DNA from: Massospora cicadina
Taxonomy: Eukaryota > Entomophthoromycota > Entomophthoromycetes > Entomophthorales > Entomophthoraceae
Length of the DNA: 64,000 nt
Assembly (NCBI GenBank): GCA_022478985.1
Contig: JAKSZP010009268.1
Span: 62,001-126,000 of the forward strand
Direction: 5' to 3'
This document shows, one piece after another, positions 1 through 10,329 of the stretch. The translations under genes and the position numbers were made by a program. Within the stretch, counting starts at the first letter, position 1. Every line of letters begins with the position of its first letter. The notes below the pieces were generated by a model. It was not told where the DNA came from. It ran no database searches and saw nothing but the letters and a program-made list of their open reading frames with translations.

Positions 1-252
1 CCAATTTACTCATCTCCAAATTGTCAGCAACAATACCTGACGAAACTGTAACCATAATTATCATTGGATATGATCCTATGAGAATTATTATTAACCGTTC
101 AGTCAGTTATTATCGCTGACTAGATGGCATAATTTAATTGTCAGAAAAGCTTAATCAATAAGCTAAATTAGAATATGCAAACCATTAATTTAAGATAAAA
201 TCAAGTTTAATTAATCACAAGCTGTATAATGTGGTCATATAAAATTCCCACA
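1..252 (-). repeat. 3' LTR of element A (cut by window edge)
   Basis: This stretch aligns without gaps to 15087-15338, with about six substitutions in 252 bases. On the minus strand the LTR begins TGTGGGAATTTTATATG, a canonical TG start, and is preceded by a purine-rich tract at 253-275. That places it as the 3' LTR of a minus-strand LTR retrotransposon. The other LTR terminus lies outside the window. Confidence 0.8.
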
Positions 253-275
253 CATCCCCCCAATTGACCAGATTA
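253..275 (-). other. polypurine tract of element A
   Basis: Read on the minus strand this is TGGTCAATTGGGGGGATG directly before the TG of the LTR. Such a tract primes plus-strand DNA synthesis in LTR retrotransposons. A very similar tract (TGGTCAAGTGGGGGGA) lies at 47049-47066 next to another LTR. Confidence 0.7.
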
Positions 276-285
276 TCTGCTAAAA

Positions 286-1190
286 ATGTCCTCTTCCAAT
301 ACTTCACACTATGAGTAAATACTGGCCAATCTATCTGAAATGGATGCCTCCCTTTTTCAAGTAATGTCATGAACCACCCAAAGAGGTATCCTTTCCCTTC
401 CTGCTAAGTCTAACGCCCTGAGTCAACTTGATTTGGTTATCACTTCATCTGCTCTCCCCATAATGGTACCTATTTTTGAAGAAGAAATAGGGTTGGCCAT
501 TTCCTCAATAAATTCTTGGCCTTTAATTTCAATTTCCCCTTCTTTCAAGCTCAATTTTGAATCACTATTGGACTTGGCTCCATCAGTTCTAAATTCAGGG
601 ATTGCTCTTGAGCCCAATAAGCACTTTCCCTTAATTTAGATCAATCATTCCTAATCAAGTCAGATATTCTCCCTGAGTTCTTTTTTGTACTAGCCAATTT
701 TATCAACCAACAATCTTGTCTACTGAATTGGCAATCAGTAATGATGAACATGTTGAGCTTCCATATCAGAAACTTAGGGGAAAATTGACTGAAGCCCTTA
801 GCATTTCTTTTGCTTCTCATGACCTTGATAATTTACTCGACTAAAATACTACAACTTATGCACTTTGGTTTGCAGGGCAAGTACTTCACATATGGGACAC
901 CTCGCTCCCTGCATCACCAAATTTCCACCGTTCCTTTCCTTTTTATTTCCAGTAAGCCACAGCTGCAACCTCCAAGATGCTGTTCATTGCATGCACAATT
1001 ACTTTGCGGTGGGGACTATCAAGTGATATCTCCCATTAATGGCAATAATTGGGGGCATAGTTCAACAGCCACCTGCACATCTTCCCTGTTCGTTATTCTC
1101 TCATATGGCAAGTGTTCTTGATGAAGCTCATCGTCAAGCACTTCACACACAGCTTCCAGCGCCTGTTATATAGAGATTAAATGGACTTAT
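286..1190 (+). pseudogene. unidentified degenerate ORF inside element A
   Basis: A reading frame starts at ATG 286 (MSSSNTSHYE) and runs to about 639 with two in-frame stops. Coding-like sequence then continues in other frames at about 700-950 (including KLRGKLTEALSISFASHDLD) and 1104-1170 (MASVLDEAHRQALHTQLPAP). It is antisense to A and is followed at about 1450 by an A-rich stretch, like a retroposed sequence. I do not recognise the protein. It may be an ORF1-type product of a non-autonomous retroposon, but no CCHC knuckle is visible. Confidence 0.35.
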
Positions 1191-1439
1191 TTGCATATTG
1201 CATTTTCTTGCATTGCTGTTTTCCCCCATGATCTGGTGTTTCTCGCCTTGCTAATTTAGACATTCCATTTACTCTTCCAATTGTGTAATTTTCTCAAAAT
1301 TCCCCTTGGGTCCAAAAACTTGGTTTTGCGTTGCTCTAACACTTGTTAGCATCCAATAACAGATTGACTTCAGCGGCCTCTTTCATAATATTGTTGTTCA
1401 ACCTCCCTCCCCCTAGAGGCATCAAAGAAGAGCTTGCAA

Positions 1440-1630
1440 TATGCAACCTGAGGCTTAAAAAAATAAAGATTATTTTAATTAATTTCTTTTCTCTCTCTCT
1501 TTTTTAAAATTATAATAAAACTTATTTAACAACTGTATTTATTAAACTTATTTTTAATTATTTTTTTAGCTTATTATTTTTTTCTTTTTTTATTATAATA
1601 ATAAGATAAATTATTGTTTAACTTTTACTT
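1440..1630. repeat. AT-rich low-complexity stretch
   Basis: This is very T/A-rich with pyrimidine runs and TTATTA repeats. The right part is the A/T-rich tail of the minus-strand SINE that follows. No gene is visible. Confidence 0.6.
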
Positions 1631-1898
1631 GAGGTGGGCTGACCTGGGGATGATACCGCACTGATTGAGGGGAAATTGAATGAATGGGAAAGGAGGGTAA
1701 AATCTGGAAAACCTCCATGCGTGGCGTATGATAGGCCAGGAACTCCATGGACCGCCTTTGCTATTTGCTATCTCAGTTCAGGGCATTGGTGCGCAACGAC
1801 AACACAGTCATAGTCAACCCCTACCCAAAGTTCCTGTACTGGAATCAAACTCAGGGAGGCAGCGGTAGAGGTCCCTATTCTACCACTGGGGTATCCTT
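1626..1898 (-). mobile_element. tRNA-derived SINE, copy 1
   Basis: On the minus strand the element begins AGGATACCCCAGTGGTAGAA and ends GGTCAGCCCACCTCAAGTAA followed by an A/T-rich tail. It is homologous over its whole length to 36509-36821. The head resembles tRNA-Gly: it contains CAGTGGTAGAAT, as in the A-box region of eukaryotic tRNA-Gly(GCC), and a B-box-like GAGTTTGATTCC at about 1840-1852. The 3' end resembles the 3' end of the LINE at 7281-7310, which suggests mobilisation by that LINE. Confidence 0.75.
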
Positions 1899-1936
1899 AC
1901 AAAATTAATTATTGTTGTTATTATTATTATTATCAA

Positions 1937-2125
1937 GCATCTGACCCCTTTAAAGTCACCCCAGAGAAGGCTCCTCCCATCTGCCAGCACTGCCAGGCGC
2001 TTGGGCATTGGGCCCATGCATGCCCTGCTGCAGGGAAGCAGCAGGAGGAGGAGAACCCTGAGGAAATGGATGAAAATGACGAAAATTTTGGTAAACTTCA
2101 GGTGGCAACAACCCCATTCAACTGA
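1937..2125 (+). pseudogene. LINE-1 ORF1 C-terminal remnant, CCHC zinc knuckle
   Basis: An open frame of about 62 codons ends at TGA 2123-2125. It contains APPICQHCQALGHWAHACP, an exact C-X2-C-X4-H-X4-C retroviral-type zinc knuckle, followed by an acidic tail rich in Glu and Asp. The same knuckle is in ORF1 of the full-length copies at 22850 and 49188. ORF1 proteins of this class bind the element RNA. The N-terminal part is missing through 5' truncation. Confidence 0.8.
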
Positions 2126-2664
2126 GGGGGAACATGGTGAGTATCAGATCATCAAACCAGTCACCGCCAAATAATGCAAAGCTGAGGAGAAAGCAAAATG
2201 ATGAGCAGAGGCCAGAGCGAGGGCTGAGTAAGCTAAAAAAGTGAATCAGATCCTGGAGACCAATAATGCTGAAAATGCAAACCGTTTTGAGATCCTGAGA
2301 GAACACCCAAGGAGCCAATGGAGGGGACAACAAACCAGCAGAAGCAGGAGGCAACACATGGACAGATGCAGCCCATGGGAGAGTGAAATGAACTGGCACT
2401 GGTTTAGGCTGGATTTCACAACTCCAGTCACCTACCTGTAGTCTCAATGGAAAATATCAGAACAAGGGTTACAAAAATTTTCAAGATGGCCCAGCTACTG
2501 ATAGAATGAGCGCTGACTCAGCTCATCTCAGCTCAGTGGCACAGAGCTCCTGAATTGGTACTCAAAGATCGAATCACTTGAATTGTGATAAAACTGGGTC
2601 AAATGGCCTGGAATAAACGAATTAAGGCAGATCAGGTGGATAGGGCAATCTGATTCCAATAGGG

Positions 2665-3200
2665 ACGTTCAATATTGCAGGGCTGAAGGCCACCATGTCC
2701 CGGGCCAAGAAAATTCAGCAACTGCAAAACCCTCCAGCTGACATACTGGCGATCCAGGAGAGTCACTGCCCAAGGGGGAGGAACCCAAGTAGACCCAGAT
2801 GCTCCTCCCAAGCTTCTCAACTTGGTCCAACCTCTGAAGGTTCATGATCAACCCAGGCAGGGGCTTCACCATCATATCCTCAACTGATCACCTAGGCGGG
2901 AGAGTCCTGGCCATCACAATCACCTGGCAGGGAAATCAGTACACCCTAGTAAATATTTACGCCCCCAACATCCCCAGCGACTGCGCCAGCTTCTTTGAAG
3001 AGGTGGCAAATTTAACACTACAGGAAAAAAGTTTCCTCCTAGGGGACATGAACTGTTGGCTCACAAGAGCCACAGACAGATGGCCCCCAGACATAGATCA
3101 TCCCTGCAGACACCAGGAACTTGCATCGCTCATGGCCGCATTGGGAGTCATTGATGCACGCCCAAAGATGTGCCAACCCTTGAGCACATGACGAGGTCAC
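2665..3200 (+). pseudogene. LINE-1 ORF2 AP-type endonuclease domain (broken)
   Basis: Translation in shifting frames gives the domain start FNIAGLKATMSRAKKIQQL, then ILAIQESHCP with the catalytic Glu, then VNIYAPNIPSDC, then LLGDMNCWLTRATDRWPP, which is the GDxN motif of the exonuclease-endonuclease-phosphatase family. This domain nicks target DNA to prime reverse transcription. A frameshift lies near 2800 and stops follow. The possible ORF2 start has ATA where the full-length copies have ATG. Confidence 0.75.
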
Positions 3201-3969
3201 ACATCAGAGAGGGTGAGCTGCTCTAGATGACACATATCAACCTAATAAGCATCACAGCAACCCTAAGCATATGGTAGAAAACTTCAAGAAAGTTCATGTC
3301 ACCCACTCGGACCATCAGCTGGTAAGGATTACCTTGAGGTCAGAGTTTCAGGCACAACCACGCCCAAATTGGGAAAAGATTCACCCACAAACTGTGAGTA
3401 ATGCTGAATTCGCCCAATGGTTAGCAGTATGAACCCTGTCCAGTGGTGTGAAAGACCCCTTCAGTGAGGACCCAATCCAGACCTGGGACGCCTGAAAACT
3501 GAATTGGTCACCGCCACAAAATGTACATCCTCCAGGAGGCACATGACTGAGGCATCGGCTCTTCAAAGGGCGATCAACCAAGAGATCATCTCAAGAGGAA
3601 TGCCCCTAAGTGGGCCACAGCACCAACTAAATGAGGGAATGGGTTCAGTTGATCCTCAAAATTTAAGGTTCCAGCAAGCAAGCCCAGGATTGGCTTGCGT
3701 TACAGGTGGAAGCAAAACGGTGGTAAGGGTGAAAAATAGTCCAGATTCTTCATGCGCCAGTTCAGTGCCCAGAAATTTTGAACCAATGTGATGCTCTGGC
3801 TGCACAAGATAGCACCGCAGCATGCTCCTCAGAGGCGCTAGTGGACATAACCCATGAATACTACATGAAATTATACTCAAACAAAGGTGCTTTACCTCAG
3901 GACATTGAGTCCTTCCTAGTGAGGGCGGAGCCACCCTGACCCTGGACACTTCAGCACTCACAGCGCCAA

Positions 3970-4840
3970 TAATGAAGGAGGAACTCAACTCAGCGATCAA
4001 GAGCCTTCCCCAACAGAAGAGTCCAGGATCTGATGGGATCCCGTATGAACTGATTGTGAATTATGCAGACCTTCTTAGCCACATCCTCCTTGATGCGCCC
4101 AACAGATGCTTGGATGAGACCAAGCTCATTCTTGGAGGGGATGAAGCCCTGCTTGTTCTCCTTCATAAGAAAGGTGACAAACATTCACTCAACAACTGGC
4201 GTCCAATCTCGCTGATAAACTATGACTCCAAAATGCTTTCAAAAATCCTGGCATTTCATCTGGGCTCCATTGGGAGGAATGTGATCTTGACAAACCAATA
4301 TGGATTTGTCCCCAGCAGGAGCATCTGGGACAACATTCACACAGTCGCCAACATCACCCAGTCAAACTCTAGTGAAGCATTAGTATTACTAGACCAACAG
4401 AAAGCTTACAACAGGGTAGACTGGTCGTACCTACACTATTGCATGGAGAGAGCACACCTACCATGAAAATTCATTGACTGGGTGATGAAGCTAATGACGA
4501 TGACAGCAATGTCAGTTTTAGGCTCCAGATTCTAGTTGGCTAAAATCTCACCTCAATGTGGGGTGAGGCAAGGGGACCCGCTGAGCCCTCTGCTGTACAA
4601 CATGGCTTTTGACCCAGTGTTGCGGGTGGTGGAGGCAGAGCTGGAAGGCATTGGCATGCATGGGCAGCCACCACTGAAAGCTCTGGCATACGCTGATGAT
4701 GCAGTCATAGGGATTGCAAGCTTGGAGAACTTGGAGAAACTTGAGTCAATCATCCACCAATATGAGTCAGCTAGTAATGCAAGTAATAACAAATCAAAAA
4801 TGGAGATATTACCTGTCGGTGGTGCAAAAATCACCCAACC
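3970..4840 (+). pseudogene. LINE-1 ORF2 reverse transcriptase domain
   Basis: The longest open pieces are 3972-4466 and 4536-5006. Recognisable blocks are KSPGSDGIPYEL, LLHKKGDKHSLNNWRPISL, VLLDQQKAYNRVDW, QGDPLSPLLYNMAF and the catalytic box AYADDAVIG with YADD at 4689-4700. The palm aspartates are therefore intact, but stops (for example TGA near 4464 and TAG near 4533) break the frame. The domain corresponds to the RT of 24880-25710 and 51190-52060. Confidence 0.85.
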
Positions 4841-5002
4841 AACCCAGGGTGGAAAAACTCAAACCAAGGTTTGCCAACTGGCCCCAGCTAGAGCCACCCT
4901 ACCACCTGCCATCCCCACTCAGCTGGAAATGGTATCTGGGGTGGGTTGCAACCAGGCCTTATATACCCGGCGCCATGGCCATCTAAGATTGATTAACATC
5001 AT

Positions 5003-5722
5003 GTGAGTCAAGAGAAGCGAAACCAAATAAATTGCAATTTCCAATAAATTCATTCAGAAAAATTCAAAAATCAGATCTGTTTCAGTTGTGACAAATTAGA
5101 AGCCAACTTTCAATGTCAATAATGATGTCATTGTCACATCAGCTGACCTAAATTTAAATGCAAAATCAGTTTAGATAAGCAGGTAATTGATACATTTAAT
5201 TGTGGGTTTCAGAATTCACCTAAAAAATGATGGAATCAGCAGTGAATCAATCGGCCAAATTGACAAAATCAATTTAAATAATTTAATTCAAAACATCAAA
5301 GTTTTGAGCATTAATTTAAATGATTTAAACAATTCAAAACCGCATATCAAAAATTGAGACCTTAATTACAGGTCTCAGATCATTGCCAAGTATGATGTAA
5401 TTGGTGCTGAATCAAGTGGATAAACTGACAAAATCAATTCTAATAATTTTATGCATAATTCCAAAGTCTCAGAATTCAATTTAAGTAATTCAAATAATTT
5501 AATTACAGCAATTGCCAGTTGAGACCTTAATTGCAGGTCTCAGATCATCATCATAGATGATGTAACTGGTGATGAATTGATTTCCCACCCAGATTCGTGT
5601 AATTTAATTAATTTAATGTGAAAATCAAAAAGAAATCAAGGCAAACCAATGCAACAAATCAATTATTTAAATTAAATCAAATTAATAGTAAATTTATTTG
5701 GTGAAATGCATATGATTCGCCA
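5003..5722. repeat. repeat-rich AT insertion inside LINE-1 ORF2
   Basis: LINE coding sequence stops near 5000 and resumes near 5725, where GPVKHLGI matches GPVRHLGV of the other copies. The 720 bases between have no coding signal. They hold at least two imperfect direct repeat units of about 160-165 bp. Each has an inverted repeat, GAGACCTTAATTACAGGTCTC at about 5357-5377 and a near copy at about 5522-5542. ACCAAATAAATT near the left end recurs inverted near the right end. It may be a MITE-like element or a small satellite-like insertion. Confidence 0.55.
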
Positions 5723-5724
5723 GA

Positions 5725-6762
5725 CTTAAGGACCACCCCCAACACCCACCAGGATCCATAAAAAACAAAATCTGGGCAGAATCCAGGCCCTGTTCAGGGT
5801 GGCGCCTTTGGGTGGCCCAGTGAAACACCTGGGTATCACCCTGAGCCCCAACGGGCCAGACCTACCCAGTTTGAGGATGGGCTCATCCAGAAGCTTGCTT
5901 CCCACATTGGCTCTCTCAGAGGGAGGCAAACAGGACTCATGGGGTGAGTTGCAGTTTCAAATTCCCTCCTGCTTCCAATCCTCTGGTTCCCAGCTGCAAT
6001 CATCCCCTTCTCAGAATTCCACGACTGCATCAGGGCCTTACTGCAGTCAAGTTGTGGGAAGGCAGAAGAGCCCCAATGCAAATAGGCCTGCTCCACAGAC
6101 CAAGAATGGAAGGAGGCCTAGGCCTCACCAACCATGTCACTCAATCAGACAAAATATTTGGTAAGTGGATAGTTAAAGTGACAAGCCCAACCCCCAAACT
6201 GAACCACTGGTCACATGCCGCATGCATCAACCTGGCCAGGGACCTCAATATAGCCAACCCCACAGCACAGAACACCCTCCTGTACTACCTGGAAGCCAAT
6301 CCAAAGGCCCACAGCCCACACCAGTCCTCAAGCTTCTCTTTCACAGTACTGAAGACCATCTGTCAAGATGCATGGCTGTTACCTCTCAGCATCACGAGGG
6401 GGCAACACAGTTGAGGGTTTGCAAATCACACCTATGATCAGGAATGCAGGGGTTCACAAGTCTCAGTGTTGGAATACCCCCCGCCAAAAGCACAAACCAT
6501 AGCCCGTATCAATCTCCTAGACCATAATGATCAGCTATATGATGAAAAAAACTCAAAAAAATTGGAAATTTGCACCCACAATTTACTTCACCCAAAAATT
6601 AGGGAGCATATCTGGCGATGCTTACACAGGGCCTACCAAACAGCTGACCATTCCAAATCAACCCAGGAATACTGTAAAGTATGTGGCGCAAAAGATACCC
6701 TGCTGCACAGGTTAAAAGAGCGCCCAGAGGCCTTACTTGTATGGAAACTAGTGTGCCACTGA
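5725..6762 (+). pseudogene. LINE-1 ORF2 C-terminal region with decayed zinc finger
   Basis: The region after RT resumes with GPVKHLGITLSPNGPDLP and ends with YCKVCGAKDTLLHRLKERP. That end is the C-X2-C-X7-H-X4-C finger of this LINE family with the last Cys changed to Arg. Frames switch several times (5799, 5944, 6466). No RNase H domain follows, as in the other copies. Confidence 0.65.
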
Positions 6763-7316
6763 TAGCACCCAACCGCATATGCGCCAAACTCTGTCCAATT
6801 GCAAATTTTATGGCACTTAATATTGACTCACCAACCCCAAAATTGCTCTGAGTGGTTATTTTTGCATTATCCCTGTAGACAATTCACACAATTTATCTCA
6901 AGGCAATTCAAAATTTTGCTTAAATTCCGTTGATATCAGCAATCAATTTAACAAACAAAATCAAATAATTCAATATTTGGCTGTTCAGGGAAGTGATTCC
7001 ATGCCAACTTTTGAGGATGGTGCAGAACTGGCTTCCGCTCCCCTTCTTAACTGTTGACATGGAAATGTAAACCTGTCTCGACATCAGTGAAAACTCTCCA
7101 AGCAGCTCAAGTGAACCCCTTCCAACACCATCAGGTTCCATGGGAACACTAGCCACAATGTTCTCCCCTTCCAACACCATCAGGTTCCATGGGAACACTA
7201 GCCACAATGTTCTCCCCCATTACTCGGGTTTAGGTCATGGCCCCCCTTATTTCATTTCCCTCTCTCTTTGGTGTGACATATTTGTTCCAAGGTCGGCCCA
7301 CCTCAAATAAAATTAT
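6763..7316 (+). other. LINE-1 3' region with 49-bp tandem duplication
   Basis: This non-coding or fully degenerate stretch covers the end of ORF2 and the 3' UTR. It contains an exact tandem duplication of 49 bp at 7120-7168 and 7169-7217. The terminus is CAAGGTCGGCCCACCTCAAA followed by a TAAAATTATTATTATT tail. Confidence 0.6.
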
Positions 7317-7962
7317 TATTATTTACATTTTTTAAGAAATTTGCTGTGTATTCTATTCATCACATGACCATTGGACACATTTTTGATCATGTAGGCATCA
7401 TTTGCCATTTTGGCAATAACCTCAATGGTCTCAACCTTAATGCATCTAGTTTATTTTGGCGACTGAACCCATGCGTATCACAATAGGCTACTAGTTCTCC
7501 AACAGCAAATTCCCTAAGATTGGATCAACTCTTATCATCAGATTATTTGGTCTGAATCCTTCTTTTGATTGTAGTATCATAAACTTGAGATTGGAGACCC
7601 AATACTATATTTGTGAGCTGATATAGATATTTATCTTCATACATCCCTGGAGTCATCATGTGTTGAAATAATCCACAGCTTTTATCAAGGTTATTGGTTA
7701 GCATAATTTAAGATCCTCTCATCAGGATATCACTAATACTGGATAATTTTTTTGGATTCGCTTCAAAGGTGGTTCATAGATTGTTACAGCATTCTCATTC
7801 ACTCCAATCATTAATAGATAGATATATTTGGGGTCCACCAGCATACCCACTTCTAATTGGATGTTTCCTCTCTGGGCTACTGATGATCCTGCCTCCTCGT
7901 TTCTTTGATGCATCATATTAGTTAAAAAATTCAGCATTATTAATTTCATATAAACTTGACTT
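7317..7962 (-). pseudogene. element A interior next to the primer-binding site, unidentified ORF
   Basis: This is the 5' part of A between LINE-1 and the primer-binding site, where gag would be expected. The only long frame on the coding strand is 7722-8006, which runs through the primer-binding site and so is partly chance. Pieces such as SSVAQRGNIQLEVGMLVDP do not show recognisable Gag motifs. With LINE-1 and the SINE removed, A has only about 2 kb of interior and no pol, so it looks non-autonomous. Confidence 0.4.
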
Positions 7963-7984
7963 GACCCCTTTAGTGAGCACCTCA
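7963..7984 (-). other. primer-binding site of element A
   Basis: The plus strand reads CCCCTTTAGTGAGCACC, a near match to the primer-binding sites at 14150-14172, 19865-19885 and 63281-63298. It fixes the internal end of the A 5' LTR at about 7985. Confidence 0.65.
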
Positions 7985-8072
7985 TGTAAAACTGTGGGGT
8001 TTTCACTGGTGCACAGATTTAAATAATTACTGACTCTTGAAATAAACATAAACTTGCTAATTGTATGAAGAC
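7985..8072 (-). repeat. 5' LTR of element A, internal part
   Basis: This is the 88-base piece of the A LTR left of the inserted element B. It starts TGTAAAAC on the plus strand, next to the primer-binding site. The rest of the LTR resumes at 14592. Confidence 0.6.
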
Positions 8073-8486
8073 TGTCGGCGCTACAGTTCTCTAGACTGGC
8101 GTCAAGGCCCAAAGGTGGCTCAGAGCTGCTAATTTTCAGAAAAAGGTCGAGAAGGAAGCGGAAAGCTGGGTAAGTTATTTGATATTTTATTAGGCTTAGA
8201 AGGATTCGATATTAATAGGGTGTGTTGGGACTTGGTGCCTTTTGGATAGTCAGGGCCTCATCTGTTCAGGATCTTTACTGACCTTCTGGAATGGCCTCCT
8301 CATGGGCATCCTCAATGGATGGTTTTGCTCACCTGACCAAATGGGTGGAAACGCTGCCCCACATGACTCAGGAATAGGGGAGTAGGATCCTGAAATTGAT
8401 TTAACTTGGTTAAGTTCAACGACTGATTAAGTATGGCCTAATTTAGAAGGGGGAATTTGATTTGATTATTATCTCAAATTCCAACA
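8073..8486 (-). repeat. 3' LTR of element B
   Basis: 414 bases homologous to 14176-14591. On the minus strand it begins TGTTGGAATTTGAGATAAT and ends CGCCGACA. By eye about 45 positions differ between the two LTRs, roughly 89% identity. Confidence 0.9.
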
Positions 8487-8512
8487 ACGCCCCCTCAAGA
8501 TCCTGTTGGAGG
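8487..8512 (-). other. polypurine tract of element B
   Basis: The minus strand reads GGATCTTGAGGGGGCGT immediately upstream of the LTR TG, the expected place for the plus-strand primer. Confidence 0.6.
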
Positions 8513-8514
8513 GG

Positions 8515-9560
8515 GAATACGGCCACAGGAACTGACCATGCACCCAATTTACCATGGTCCCTTGGTTGATGTCAGCAATGGAGTACTCAGACTTCACCCT
8601 ATGAATAACTTTATAGGGTCCAGACCAATGTATGTCAAGCTTGTTCTGTCGGCCTCCAGGTTGATGGTGATAAAAGAGAACAAGGTCATCTAATTGAAAC
8701 TCTGGTAAGGAGGGTCATATGAGATTAGATCGGGATGTCTCTCTTTCAGTGGTGGTGATAATGCCTTGAGTGGCTTGGGCTTGAAGCCAGACAATTTCAT
8801 CAGCTAGAGCTCTCATAGTTAGGTCAGAGTTCTCAGGAGTGGAGGTCTCAAGCGTTGGCTGGACGCTACTTGGCAGCCGAGGTGCCGCGCTATATATGGC
8901 TTTAAATGGGGACATCTTGATAACTTAATGATAGCTTACTCGGTAGGCAAGCAAGGCGCTGGATAGATAATGGTTCCAACGAGCAGGGTCTGAGGCAGCT
9001 AATTTTTGAAGAATGGAAATAAGAGTTAAGTTAGCCCATTCAACCACCCCATTAGTGGAGGGGTGGTAAGGTGCAGCGAAACTCTGGGTAGTGCTGAATA
9101 GCGAGGTAAGTTCTTACACTACCTGTGAGGTGAAGTTTAATCCATTGTCCAAGAGTAAGGTTTGGGGGCACCCATGCTGGATGAAAATGGATTGAACAAG
9201 GAAAAGGGCGGTGGCCTTGGCAGTAGCAGCCAGGACTGAAATCGCTTCAACCCATTTGATTAGATGGTCCACGGCTAGGATAAATATATTTATGGCCATG
9301 CAACCCAGTGGGAAGAGGGCCCACCACATCAATGCTTACCACATTGAAGGGACCAGTTGGGGCAACCACCAAGTGTTGAAATTGGGTGTTAGCTCAGTCT
9401 TGATATCAGCAAGCCATGCATGCCTTCAGGACCTCCTGGATAGTCTCTATCATGTGGTCCCAGTAGCATCATGATTTCAACCACTCGTGAGTCTTTTTGA
9501 TGGCCCCATGTCCCATGGTGGAATGGCCTTCTAGTATAACATCAGTTCTGGAGGAGGGGC
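8515..9560 (-). pseudogene. element B integrase (HHCC, DDE, GPY/F domains)
   Basis: Minus-strand translation shows all three integrase parts. An HHCC zinc-binding region lies at about 9360-9540 (GHSTMGHGAIKKTH, then ACMAC). The catalytic core has AVDHLIKW (Asp codon about 9267-9269), LLDNGLNF (9147-9149) and NGVVEW (Glu at 9039-9041). The last two are 36 codons apart, the DX35E spacing. A C-terminal GPY/F module follows (HWSGPYKVIHRVKSEYSIAD, about 8570-8640). Integrase inserts the cDNA into the genome. Stops, for example at 9114-9116, interrupt the frame, but no catalytic residue is lost. Confidence 0.88.
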
Positions 9561-9711
9561 GGATATAAGGGAGCCACTTCTTGTTGACCTTCTTTTAAAG
9601 CAGCCCATCCTTAATTTGTGTATCATGAGTCATCCTTCATAATTCAGCCTGGACCTCTGGGGTTTCCAACTTACACTGGTCAGGTCAGCCTATTAGATCA
9701 TATAGCCAGTC

Positions 9712-10329
9712 TTACTTGGGGGTCAATGCTGCTAGCACAAGCATCCTGGAGAGGCTGTCAGCATTCTGGTGAACAGTGCCTGCACGGTGGATGATGGTAT
9801 AATCGTAGCTTTGTAGTCGTAGAGCCCATCTGACCAACTGACCATTGGGATCCTTCATTTGTTGAAGCCACCATATCGAGGAGTGGTCTGTAATAATATT
9901 AAAGTGGGTACCATAGAGGTAAGGCCAAAAATGTTTGATGGCCAGTAGGACAGCTAGACATTCCCTCTCAGTGACGCTGTAGTTCCACTCAGCTTTTTTT
10001 AGCATCTTACTAAAGTAGGCCACAGGGTGGTCGACCTGGTTTTTGTCATGTTGGGCCAGGATGGCCTCAACGGCAACGTTGCTCGCATCCCTGAACAACA
10101 AGAATGGTTGGTCAAAGCGAGGGTGAACTAGAGCAGGTTTAGTACAGAGAGCAGTTCTCAAGGTATTAAAAGCCTGTTCTTGTTCAGGCCGCCACTCAAA
10201 CATCACATTCTTATGTTGGAGATAAAAGAGCAGTTCCGTGAGGTCAGCAAACTGAGGAATAAACTTCCAGTAATAGCCCACCATGCTAAGGAATACCTGG
10301 ATATCCCTTAAACTCTGGGGGCGCGACAT
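9712..10329 (-). CDS. element B RNase H domain
   Basis: An open segment of 205 codons. It starts in the RT thumb/connection (SMVGYYWKFIPQFADL) and runs through RNase H with FRDASNVAVEAILAQ, YSVTERECLAVLLAIKHF, ITDHSSIWWL and NADSLSR. These contain the acidic residues used to degrade RNA in the RNA-DNA hybrid. It is the longest intact coding stretch of the element. RT lies directly upstream and integrase downstream, the Ty3 order. Confidence 0.9.
   Translation of the reverse strand: MSRPQSLRDIQVFLSMVGYYWKFIPQFADLTELLFYLQHKNVMFEWRPEQEQAFNTLRTALCTKPALVHPRFDQPFLLFRDASNVAVEAILAQHDKNQVDHPVAYFSKMLKKAEWNYSVTERECLAVLLAIKHFWPYLYGTHFNIITDHSSIWWLQQMKDPNGQLVRWALRLQSYDYTIIHRAGTVHQNADSLSRMLVLAALTPK

Larger units (their letters stand above)
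1935..7316 (+). mobile_element. LINE-1: 5'-truncated non-LTR retrotransposon
   Basis: The copy runs from the end of ORF1 through a whole, degenerate ORF2 to a 3' end reading GGTCGGCCCACCTCAAATAA. Order: ORF1 CCHC knuckle (about 1937-2125), AP-endonuclease (2665-3200), RT (3970-4840), an insertion (about 5003-5722), post-RT domain and zinc finger (5725-6762), 3' UTR. It is homologous to the full-length copies at 22012 and 48351 but diverged enough to be a separate subfamily. The sequence before 1937 is low-complexity TTA repeats and the SINE, so the exact 5' truncation point is unclear. It lies inside element A. Confidence 0.85.

Noticed and set aside
1840..1897. Possible tRNA gene (A and B boxes)
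   Set aside because: Only the head of the repeat is tRNA-like. The acceptor stem does not close and the sequence continues as a repeated 270-310-base element, so it is a SINE.
7120..7217. CRISPR-like repeat
   Set aside because: There are only two adjacent units with no spacer, in eukaryotic LINE sequence.
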